A DNA stretch of 64,000 nt from Asanoa ishikariensis. Lineage in GTDB: Bacteria > Actinomycetota > Actinomycetes > Mycobacteriales > Micromonosporaceae. This document shows, piece after piece, positions 57,276 to 64,000 of this stretch. The notes beneath the pieces were generated by a model. It had not been told where the DNA came from, ran no database searches, and worked only from the letters and a program-made list of their open reading frames with translations. Position 1 is the first letter of the stretch. The number at the start of each line of letters is the position of its first letter. Location: contig NZ_FNQB01000001.1 in NCBI RefSeq assembly GCF_900107455.1, positions 2,914,001-2,978,000 of the forward strand, given 5' to 3'. Made by a program: the position numbers and the translations under genes.

Positions 57276-60016
57276 GCGGCACTCCGCGCGACGACGCGTT
57301 CCTCTCCTACAGCCACCGCGAGGACAAGCAGGTCGTCACGCTCCTCCAGTCGGCGCTGCACCGGTTCGCCCAACCCTGGTGGCGCCGGCGGGTCCGGCGC
57401 ATCTTCCGGGACGTCACCGACCTCGGTGCACACCCGGAGCTCCTGCCGGCCCTCCACAAGCGACTCGCCAACGCGGATTGGCTGATCGTCTGCGCGTCAC
57501 CCGCCGCCGCTGCCTCGTACTGGGTGGGTGAGGAGATCACGTGGTGGCGGACGCACCGCTCGACCGGGCGCATCCTGCTGGTCCGGTGTTCCGGGGAGCT
57601 CGCCTGGGACCGCCGGGCGCGGGACTTCGACTGGGAGCGCAGCGACGCCGTTCCCCGGGCTTTGGCCGGAGCCTTCCAGCACGAGCCGCGGTGGGTCGAC
57701 CTCTCCGACCTCGTCGGGCGCCGGATCGGGGCGCGGGACCCGCGGCTGCGGGACGCGGCGGCCGATCTGCTGTCCACCATCCACGACCGGCCGAAGTCGG
57801 ACCTCGTCGGAGAGGACAGGCGCCGTCATCGGCAGGCGATGCGCGCGGTGGCGGCCGCGGCCACGGTGTTCGTGCTGCTGCTCGGCGTGCTGACCCTGGC
57901 CGAGCTTCGCTCCGCGCGGCGGGCGGAGGACACCCGCGCCGGCAAGCTGGCCGAGGCGGCGCTGGCCCTGGTCGACCAGGACGTCACGCTGGCCAACCTC
58001 CTGGCCGTCGAGGCCTACCGCCTGCGTCCCGAGCCGGCTCAGCGCGCCGCCCTGCTCCAGGTCAACGCGGCCAGCCCCCAACTCGTGGCGACCCACCACA
58101 CCGCCAGCGAGATCACCGCCGTGACCTCGTCCGCGACGGCGATGGCCGCCGGCACGGACTCGGGCGTCGTGCACGTCTGGCCGATCGGGGCCGGCACACC
58201 CGCTCGCGTCGCGACCGGACTCGGCCGGTTGGACCAGGTGGCGCTCAGCCGTGATGCCTCGACCGTCGCGGCGGCTGCCGGGACCGAGGTGGTGGTCTGG
58301 CGTGCGGACTGGGCCGCACCGCGCCGGCTCCCGCTCGACGGCGCCGACCATCTCGCGTCGGTGGCGGTGTCGCCGTCCGGCGATCGCACGGTGGTGAGCT
58401 GGGCCCGGCCGCAAACGCCCCAACACGCTCCCGGGATCGGCGTGGTGGACGTGGTCGACACGGCGACCGGCCGAGTGCTCCTTCGGCGGGAGCATCCGGA
58501 GTGGCTCCTCGACGTGACGATGCCCGACGACCGCACGGTCCGCGGCGTCCGCTGGGAGGCTTCGGATCGCGTCGCCCTCGACCTGGACCTGCGCACGCTC
58601 GACCCGAACGGGCACCGCGGGGTTCAACCGATGAGGGCCAGGACGTTGTTCCGTCCCTCGGCCGACGGCTCCATGTGGGTCGCCAACGGCTTCGGCCACT
58701 TCACCGTGCTGCCGGCGTTCGGCGGCGGCGAGGATCGTGGAACGCGTGCGAAACCGCCCAGCCGCCAGGCGGGCACGTTCACCGTCACGAACGACGGCCA
58801 TCGCATCGCCACCATCCACTCAGGACATGTCTACGTGTTGGCTGCGCGCGACAGTCCGGGAGAATACCCCGACACGACGGAGCTGTCGGGCTTCCGGAAC
58901 ACCAGCCTCGTGCGCTTCTTCGACGCGCACCGGTTGGTCTCCGCGGGCGGCCGCACGGTGGCGTTCTGGGATCTCCGGCAGGTCTCGCGCCTCGCGGCCG
59001 TCACCGGAACCTCGCTGCGCGACCTGGCACGGTTCAAACAGAGCCCCGTGGTGCTGCCCACCGGGGACGGCCGTTTCGCGGTGGTCGCCGACGAGCTCGG
59101 CCGCAGCGCGTACGTCGTCGACCTGTCCGACGGCCACCAACGGGACGCGGCTCCGAAGGACGTCGGCCGGCCACTCTGGACGGACCCGGCCGCCGAACGG
59201 GTGCTCACCGCCACGGACAAGGCAGTTCTGGAGTGGCTGCCACGACATGGACGGCTCCGCACCCTCGACTGGCTCCCACCGGGGCAGGCGGAGCCGCCGC
59301 AGGCAATCGCGGCGCGTCCGTCGGACTCGAGCTTCGTCGCCGTCTACCGGGACGGTGCCGTGTGGGCGCACGAGGGTGGCGACGGCCGGCCGCTGCGGTC
59401 GATCAGGCCGGCCGCCACCGGTTCACCGCCGAGTGCGGCGGTCAGCGCAGACGGGTCCCGCGTCGGTCTTGTCGGGGTCGGGTCGCCCGCCGTGACCGTC
59501 GACACGGACAGCGGTGAGGTGCGGGAGCTGGACCTCCACGAGGCGGTCGGGGTGGCGCCGGCCGGGCCGGACGGTCTGATCTTCACCGGCGTGGACGGCA
59601 GCGTCGAGAGTGTCGGCAGCGACGGCCGGGCGACGGTGGCCGGTCCCGCCGAGCCGGGTGGCACCTGGGAGCTCAGCGAGGACGGAACGGTCGCCGCGCG
59701 GCTCCGCGCCGACGGCCGGATCCTGGTGCGCGACCTGCCGTCCGGTGAGCGCCTCGGCGACCTGGCGATGCCCATGCCCGCCTCGGGAATCGCGATGGAC
59801 CTGAGCCCGTACAACTCGGTCCGGATGCGTTTTCGGCCCGGCCACCGCGACCTCCTGACGGTCGCCTCCGGTGCGTCGTTGACCAGGTGGGACCTGGACG
59901 TCGCGAGCTGGCGACGCATCGCCTGCGAGCTCGCCGGACGGGACCTCGGCGCGGACGAGTGGCGTCGCGCGGCCGGACCGGACGGCGTGCCGGAGGACCT
60001 GCGTTGCGCGCGTTAG
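57266..60016 (+). CDS. TIR domain - transmembrane - beta-propeller protein
   Basis: The ATG at 57266, inside the end of the preceding gene, gives 916 residues. The TIR domain (about 8-150) starts DDAFLSYSHREDKQVVTLLQ and continues RRIFRDVTDL, ADWLIVCASPAAAASYWVGEEITWW; WVGEEI matches the SARM1-type WVHKEI site, so the catalytic Glu (Glu90) is kept. Residues 191-213 form one membrane helix (AVAAAATVFVLLLGVLTLAEL). After a helical stretch (LAEAALALVDQDVTLANLLAVEAYRLRPEP, about 228-258) the last 640 residues are short WD40/propeller-like blades. TIR enzymes of this kind cleave NAD+ or make signalling nucleotides. A defence or signalling role is inferred. The gene is tail-to-tail with tetR, stops overlapping. 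Confidence 0.85.
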   Translation: MRLSGTPRDDAFLSYSHREDKQVVTLLQSALHRFAQPWWRRRVRRIFRDVTDLGAHPELLPALHKRLANADWLIVCASPAAAASYWVGEEITWWRTHRSTGRILLVRCSGELAWDRRARDFDWERSDAVPRALAGAFQHEPRWVDLSDLVGRRIGARDPRLRDAAADLLSTIHDRPKSDLVGEDRRRHRQAMRAVAAAATVFVLLLGVLTLAELRSARRAEDTRAGKLAEAALALVDQDVTLANLLAVEAYRLRPEPAQRAALLQVNAASPQLVATHHTASEITAVTSSATAMAAGTDSGVVHVWPIGAGTPARVATGLGRLDQVALSRDASTVAAAAGTEVVVWRADWAAPRRLPLDGADHLASVAVSPSGDRTVVSWARPQTPQHAPGIGVVDVVDTATGRVLLRREHPEWLLDVTMPDDRTVRGVRWEASDRVALDLDLRTLDPNGHRGVQPMRARTLFRPSADGSMWVANGFGHFTVLPAFGGGEDRGTRAKPPSRQAGTFTVTNDGHRIATIHSGHVYVLAARDSPGEYPDTTELSGFRNTSLVRFFDAHRLVSAGGRTVAFWDLRQVSRLAAVTGTSLRDLARFKQSPVVLPTGDGRFAVVADELGRSAYVVDLSDGHQRDAAPKDVGRPLWTDPAAERVLTATDKAVLEWLPRHGRLRTLDWLPPGQAEPPQAIAARPSDSSFVAVYRDGAVWAHEGGDGRPLRSIRPAATGSPPSAAVSADGSRVGLVGVGSPAVTVDTDSGEVRELDLHEAVGVAPAGPDGLIFTGVDGSVESVGSDGRATVAGPAEPGGTWELSEDGTVAARLRADGRILVRDLPSGERLGDLAMPMPASGIAMDLSPYNSVRMRFRPGHRDLLTVASGASLTRWDLDVASWRRIACELAGRDLGADEWRRAAGPDGVPEDLRCAR

Positions 60017-60738
60017 ACGTACGTCTCCAGACTGCGGATGAGCATGTCCAGGCCGAAAGCGAAGCGTTCGTCACTGTCGGCCTGCATCAGCGCGTCGACG
60101 TGGGTCGTCAACGACGGGAACTGGTCCCGCGGCAGCGTCTTGTAGTACTCGTGGATCTCCGACAGGCGCGCGTAGAACCGCTCGCTCGCCTCGGGTGAGT
60201 CGAGCTTGTAGCGCGAGACGATCAGCGCGCCCTCGTACGAGTCGGCCGCGATGTAGAGGGACAGCCGGTCGGTGGCCAGCGCGGCCACCTTCGGCGGCAC
60301 CCCGCCGGCAAGCATGATCGCGAGCATGCACTCACCGACCCGCAGGGCGTGGTAGCCCACCGGGATGTTGCCGAGGCTCAGCCGCGCGATGTCGCGGTGC
60401 TGGGCGTGTGCCCGCTGGATCTCGAACGCCAGCTCCCGGATCTGGTCCTGCCAGCGCGCCGGGTCCGGCTCCGGCAGCCGTACCTCGCTGAGCACCCGCT
60501 CTCGGATCAGGTCGAGCAGCTCCTCCTTGTTGGCGACGTGCGCGTAGAGCGACGCCGCGCCCGTGTCGAGCTCGTCGGCGACCCGCCGCATGCTCACGGC
60601 GTCGAGCCCGTCGGCGTCGAGCACCTTCAGCGCCGCGTCGACGATCTTGTCGGCGGTCAGCGGCTCGCGGCTCGGCGTCGTGGCTCGGCGGGGCTTCTTC
60701 CAGGGAGGCGGTGGGAGGAGCTCGGTCACGTCGAACAT
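60013..60738 (-). CDS. TetR-family repressor with C-terminal TetR-class-C-like domain
   Basis: The ATG at 60738 gives 241 residues; the frame runs to 60795, but that would put the operators inside the coding region. The N-terminal HTH is PLTADKIVDAALKVLDADGLDAVSMRRVADELDTGAASLYAHVANKEELLDL. The C-terminal ligand-binding helices follow (WQDQIRELAFEIQRAHAQHRDIARLSLGNIP). It is divergent from an MFS exporter and separated by an array of palindromes, so it almost certainly represses that exporter and itself until a drug or metabolite binds. Confidence 0.93.
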   Translation of the reverse strand: MFDVTELLPPPPWKKPRRATTPSREPLTADKIVDAALKVLDADGLDAVSMRRVADELDTGAASLYAHVANKEELLDLIRERVLSEVRLPEPDPARWQDQIRELAFEIQRAHAQHRDIARLSLGNIPVGYHALRVGECMLAIMLAGGVPPKVAALATDRLSLYIAADSYEGALIVSRYKLDSPEASERFYARLSEIHEYYKTLPRDQFPSLTTHVDALMQADSDERFAFGLDMLIRSLETYV

Positions 60739-60743
60739 CGTAC

Positions 60744-60800
60744 TTGACGCGAACAGTGTTCGAGCGTAGAACAGTGTTCGTCCGTGTTCGAACACCGTTC
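60744..60800. promoter_or_regulatory. tetR/MFS operator array and MFS promoter
   Basis: Three GAAC-N3-GTTC palindromes occur: GAACAGTGTTC at 60751-60761 and 60769-60779, and GAACACCGTTC at 60790-60800; the last overlaps GTGTTCGAACAC (60784-60795). A promoter TTGACG (60744-60749), a 17-base spacer and TAGAAC (60767-60772) runs toward the MFS gene and is covered by the first two sites. Binding would therefore block it. Confidence 0.75.
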
Positions 60801-60816
60801 GTCAGGAGTCGCGCCG

Positions 60817-62262
60817 ATGTCTGTCGCCGCCACCACCGCCGTTGCCGAGACCGCCACCGACCCACCCGCGTACCGATGGCGCTGGGTCGCCCTGTTCGCG
60901 ATCCTGACCGCCGAGGTCATGGACCTGCTCGACGCCCTGGTCACGACCATCGCGGGCCCGACGATCCGGGCCGACCTCGGCGCGCCCGAGAGCACCATCC
61001 AGTGGCTCGCCGCCGGCTACACGCTGGCCATGGCGGTCGGCCTGGTCACCGGCGGCCGCCTCGGCGACCTCTACGGCCGACGGCGGATGTTCCTGGTCGG
61101 CACCGGCGGCTTCGTCGCCGCCTCGCTGCTCTGCGCCGTCGCGCAGGGCGAGGGGACGCTGGTCACCGCCCGCGTGCTCCAGGGCCTGTTCGGCGCCGTC
61201 CTGCTGCCGCAGGGCCTCGGCCTGATCAAGGAGATGTTCCCGCCGAGCCAGGTCGGTGCCGCCTTCGGCCTGTTCGGGCCGGTGATGGGCCTGTCCGCGG
61301 TCGGCGGCCCGATCCTCGCGGGCTGGCTGGTCGACGCCGACCTGTTCGGCCTCGGCTGGCGCATGATCTTCCTGGTCAACCTGCCGATCGGCCTGCTCGG
61401 CCTGCTGCTCGCCATGCGCTTCCTGCCGAAGTCCCGGGACGCCGCCGCACCCCGCCTCGACCTGGGCGGCGTCGGCCTCGTCTCGGCCGCGATGTTCCTG
61501 CTGGTCTTCCCGATCGTCCAGGGCCGCGAGCTGGGCTGGCCGGCCTGGACCTTCGCCTCGATGGCTCTCGCGCTAGGTGTCTTCGGCCTGTTCGGCTGGT
61601 ACGAGCTCCGCCGCCAGCGCCGCGGCCTGGACCCGCTGGTGATCCCGACCCTGTTCCGCAAGCGGGCGTTCACCGGCGGCCTGATCGCCGGCACCGCCTA
61701 CTTCGCCGGCATGCTGGGCTTCTCGCTGACGCTGAGCCTCTACCTGCAGCTCGGCCTCGGCTTCACCCCGCTGCGCACGGGCCTGACCACCGTGCCGCAG
61801 GCGATCGGCGTGGTCGCCGGCTTCGGCCTGTCAGCCGTCGGGGGTTTCGCCCGCAAGCACGGCCGGGTCGCGTTGCAGGGCGGCGTCGCGGTGATGGCGC
61901 TGGCGGTGCTCGCCTTCCTCGCCACGGTGCACTTCTCGACGGAGGTGTCGTCCTGGCGGCTGGCGCCGGCCCTCGCCTTGTTCGGGATCGGCATGGGCCT
62001 GGCGATGGCGCCGTTCTTCGACATCATCCTGGCCGGTGTCTCACCCCGGGAGAGCGGCTCGGCCTCGGGCGCCCTCAACGCGGCCCAACAGTTCGCGGGC
62101 GCGCTCGGCGTGGCCACCCTCGGCACGCTGTTCTTCAACCGCGCCGCCGGCCCGTCCGGCGTGCCCGGGGCCATCGAGGCGGTGCTGTGGGCGGTGGTCG
62201 GGCTGTTGGCGCTGACCTTCGCCCTGAGCTTCCTCCTGCCCCGGGTCGCGCGGCCGGAATAG
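60817..62262 (+). CDS. MFS drug exporter, DHA2 (EmrB/QacA) type
   Basis: The ATG at 60817 has AGGAG 8 bases upstream and gives 481 residues with about 14 hydrophobic segments. The N-terminus has EVMDLLDALVTTIAGPTIRADLGA (motif D1 region) and motif A GGRLGDLYGRRRMFLVG; motif C-like GPVMGLSAVGGPILAGW is characteristic of drug:H+ antiporters. It pumps a hydrophobic compound out of the cell. It is controlled by the adjacent TetR gene. Confidence 0.93.
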   Translation: MSVAATTAVAETATDPPAYRWRWVALFAILTAEVMDLLDALVTTIAGPTIRADLGAPESTIQWLAAGYTLAMAVGLVTGGRLGDLYGRRRMFLVGTGGFVAASLLCAVAQGEGTLVTARVLQGLFGAVLLPQGLGLIKEMFPPSQVGAAFGLFGPVMGLSAVGGPILAGWLVDADLFGLGWRMIFLVNLPIGLLGLLLAMRFLPKSRDAAAPRLDLGGVGLVSAAMFLLVFPIVQGRELGWPAWTFASMALALGVFGLFGWYELRRQRRGLDPLVIPTLFRKRAFTGGLIAGTAYFAGMLGFSLTLSLYLQLGLGFTPLRTGLTTVPQAIGVVAGFGLSAVGGFARKHGRVALQGGVAVMALAVLAFLATVHFSTEVSSWRLAPALALFGIGMGLAMAPFFDIILAGVSPRESGSASGALNAAQQFAGALGVATLGTLFFNRAAGPSGVPGAIEAVLWAVVGLLALTFALSFLLPRVARPE

Positions 62263-62276
62263 CGGTGGCGTCTCGC

Positions 62277-63167
62277 TCAGCCTTTGACGTAGGCAAGCTT
62301 CTCGGCGACGAGCCCGCCCGAGACGCGGAACAGGTCCACGCCGCGAACGTGGCCGGCGGGCCAGTCGTAACGCCAGCGCACGATGACCCGGTCGCCGGCC
62401 GCGATGCGCTCCTCGGTGGTGAAGCGGTGCTCGCCGGCCTCGGCGAAGAACCGCTGCCACGCCGCCCGGACCGCGTCGGCGCCGGTGTGCCGCTCGCCGA
62501 CGGGAGGGGCGGTGGACTCGAACACGCAGTCGCCGGTCATGGTGGCCATGACGGCGTCGACGTCCTGGGTGTCGAAGGCCGCGCCGAACCGTTCGGTGGC
62601 GGCGAGCGCCTCGCTGCGGCCGAACATGGCGAGCAGACGGTCCTGGGGCTCGGCGTCGGCGGCCAGCGGTGGGCGCGGGCCGATCATTCCGTGGGCTCGG
62701 TACGCCTCCTCCACAGGCGCGAACCAGTCGGTGACGGCGGCGACGAGATCGCTGTCGAGGCGCAGGTTCGTGCCCGCGGCGGTGGCCACGTCCCACGCGT
62801 GCACGAGGTGGTCGGCGGCGAGCTGGCGCAGGTATTCGTCGACCGGGGTCGGGCCGGCCGACAGTGCCACGGGCGTGTCGTCGGCGGCTTCGACGAGGGC
62901 CTTGCCGGCGGCGTCCGCGGCGGCGGACCACGCGGCGAGCGGTGCGTCACCGAGCAGATCTCCGTCGAGTGCGGTGCCGACGTCGGCGATGGTCCGGCCG
63001 GCGAGCAGCTCGGCCGCCCACAGATCCTCGCCGGCCACGTGGTTGACCAGTGCCCGCAGGTCCCAGCCGGCGCACACAGTGGCGGCCGCGTGTCGGTCGG
63101 CCGGTACCGCTCGCAGGGCGGCGTCGAAGATGGACACTGCCTGCGCGTACAGCTCGCGGGCGTTCAT
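62277..63167 (-). CDS. fusion of mycothiol-dependent isomerase-like (TIGR03086-type) and SnoaL-like domains
   Basis: The protein has 296 residues. The N-terminal domain (about 1-170) is DinB/MDMPI-like, with VCAGWDLRALVNHVAGEDLW (His43) and LAADHLVHAWDVATAAG (His120, His123) as a likely metal site. The C-terminal domain (about 186-296, LAATERFGAAFDTQDVDAVMATMTGDCVFES to the end) is a SnoaL/NTF2-like fold used as a cyclase, isomerase or ligand-binding cup. The join is in frame, without a stop. It is coupled to the cupin gene by a 4-bp overlap. Confidence 0.82.
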   Translation of the reverse strand: MNARELYAQAVSIFDAALRAVPADRHAAATVCAGWDLRALVNHVAGEDLWAAELLAGRTIADVGTALDGDLLGDAPLAAWSAAADAAGKALVEAADDTPVALSAGPTPVDEYLRQLAADHLVHAWDVATAAGTNLRLDSDLVAAVTDWFAPVEEAYRAHGMIGPRPPLAADAEPQDRLLAMFGRSEALAATERFGAAFDTQDVDAVMATMTGDCVFESTAPPVGERHTGADAVRAAWQRFFAEAGEHRFTTEERIAAGDRVIVRWRYDWPAGHVRGVDLFRVSGGLVAEKLAYVKG

Positions 63168-63523
63168 TTCGCGTATCCGCTCGCGCCGAACCAGTCCACC
63201 ACCACGACCGCCTCGTCACCGACCACCCAGGCGTCGTGCCCGGCCGGCAGCGAGGTCACGTCGCCCGGTTGTGCGTCGAAGGTGGTGCCGTCCGCCATCG
63301 CCACCCGCAGTACCCCCGCGACGTGGTACTGGAAGTGGGGCGCCTGACACAGCGTCGTGCCCGCGATCGGCTTGACGTCGTTGGACCAGCGCCAGCCGGG
63401 ATCGAGCACGAGACGGCCGATGTCGGCCCCGCCGACGCTCAGCAGCTCGAGTCGTCCGTTGGTGAACGATCGGGTCTCGTCGGGTTTGGCGAACGTACGA
63501 TGCTCGGTGGTCTGCTCGGCCAT
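63164..63523 (-). CDS. small cupin-fold protein
   Basis: The ATG at 63523, after AGGAGG, gives 119 residues. Cupin features are LVLDPGWRWSNDVKPIAG, CQAPHFQYHVAGVLRVAMADGTTFDAQPGDVTSLPAGHDAWVVGDEAVVVVDWFG. The first motif has His-x-Gln-x-His (HFQYH) but the full metal set is unclear. The function is not assignable; it may bind a small ligand or metal and work with the fusion protein encoded downstream. It is divergent from the SARP-type gene. Confidence 0.8.
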   Translation of the reverse strand: MAEQTTEHRTFAKPDETRSFTNGRLELLSVGGADIGRLVLDPGWRWSNDVKPIAGTTLCQAPHFQYHVAGVLRVAMADGTTFDAQPGDVTSLPAGHDAWVVGDEAVVVVDWFGASGYAK

Positions 63524-63580
63524 CGGGGCCCTCCTGAGGTGCGGTGATGATTGCGTGGACCTGACGTTAGGAGGGCGCGC

Positions 63581-64000
63581 TTGCAGCATCCTGGCGGTTA
63601 TCTAGCGGGCGATCAGGCGCCCGTGGAGCTGCGGCTGATGGGGCGGTTCTCGGTCGTTCGCGACGGCCGGGAGGTCAGCGACGCGGTGTTCCAGGGCCGG
63701 AAGGTCCGCACCCTGCTGCGTGTCCTGGCCACTCGGCAGGGCCGGTTCGTGCCCAACGACGTGCTCGCCGAGGCGGTGTGGACGCAACGGCCGCCGGCCA
63801 GCCCGGCCGCCAACTTGCAGGTGCTGGTGAACCGGGCCCGGCGTGCGATCGGCCGGGCCGAGCTGATCCGCACCGGGCCGGGCGGTTACACCCTGGCCGG
63901 ACCGCCGGAGTGCACAGTCGACACTGAGGTGCTCCTCGCCGCGGTCGTGGCCGCCGGGCGTCTGGCGGGGTCCGCGGCGCTGACGGCCTACCAGGCGGCG
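63581..64000 (+). CDS. SARP/AfsR-type regulator, N-terminal part
   Basis: The frame runs off the right edge (140 codons seen). The TTG at 63581 lies 6 bases after AGGAGG (63569-63574) and is the best start; GTG 63623 and ATG 63638 are further inside. The OmpR-like winged-helix DNA-binding domain reads VELRLMGRFSVVRDGREV, RKVRTLLRVLATRQGRFVPNDVLAEAVW, ANLQVLVNRARRAIG and IRTGPGGYTLAG. This is the opening of BTAD-containing SARP regulators. It may continue as AfsR-like (NB-ARC/TPR) or as a plain SARP; this cannot be seen. It possibly regulates the divergent cupin/fusion genes. Confidence 0.85.
   Translation, partial: MQHPGGYLAGDQAPVELRLMGRFSVVRDGREVSDAVFQGRKVRTLLRVLATRQGRFVPNDVLAEAVWTQRPPASPAANLQVLVNRARRAIGRAELIRTGPGGYTLAGPPECTVDTEVLLAAVVAAGRLAGSAALTAYQAA

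Overview
The window is visibly G+C-rich, with GTG and TTG starts and many 4-base ATGA/GTGA gene overlaps. It carries the actinobacterial order uvrC-rapZ-yvcK-whiA-gap-pgk-tpiA-secG-rbpA, then tkt-tal-pgi-zwf-opcA-pgl, ctaB/ctaA and a sufR-B-D-(Rieske)-C-S-U-T operon. WhiA, RbpA, OpcA and mycothiol-dependent-isomerase-like proteins point to a filamentous actinomycete. The exact order and the RbpA sequence type suggest Micromonosporaceae; this is an inference from memory, as no database search was possible.

Layout. 1-7.5 kb: accessory enzymes (epoxide hydrolase, DinB-like isomerase, VOC protein, glycosyltransferase, a four-gene overlapping set of reductase/phosphatase/RpiB-like isomerase/acetyltransferase, and an APH-like kinase). 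7.5-14.6 kb: a self-contained sugar or polyol PTS operon on the minus strand: DeoR-type repressor, PfkB kinase, mannitol-type EIIC, EIIB, EIIA, zinc dehydrogenase, HPr and EI. 14.6-16.8 kb: an XRE/MmyB-type regulator and an EAL-domain protein. 17.0-24.6 kb: uvrA, an intergenic repeat array, an APH-like kinase, a Rieske lipoprotein and uvrC. 24.6-31.4 kb: rapZ, yvcK, whiA, lower glycolysis, secG and rbpA. 31.4-40.0 kb: pentose-phosphate genes plus pgi on the minus strand. 40.2-43.6 kb: heme O/heme A synthesis genes and an ATP-grasp gene. 43.7-50.2 kb: SUF iron-sulfur assembly. 50.2-60.0 kb: a MoxR-DUF58-TgpA-like operon facing away from a secreted beta-helix protein and a TIR-TM-beta-propeller protein. 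60.0-64.0 kb: a TetR/MFS efflux pair with a clear operator array, an isomerase-SnoaL fusion, a cupin and the start of a SARP-type regulator.

Most of the window is conserved housekeeping. The unusual parts are: (1) the secreted beta-helix and TIR-TM-propeller gene pair next to a MoxR/DUF58/TgpA operon whose transglutaminase-like domain has lost its catalytic residues; (2) a 147-residue Lys/Ala-rich tail on UvrA; (3) a repeat-built insertion in the PfkB kinase; (4) a roughly 180-bp tail-to-tail coding overlap between ctaA and an ATP-grasp gene; and (5) several strong inverted or tandem repeats in control regions (PTS EIIC/EIIB, tkt/ctaB, ctaA/sufR, tetR/MFS, downstream of uvrA).
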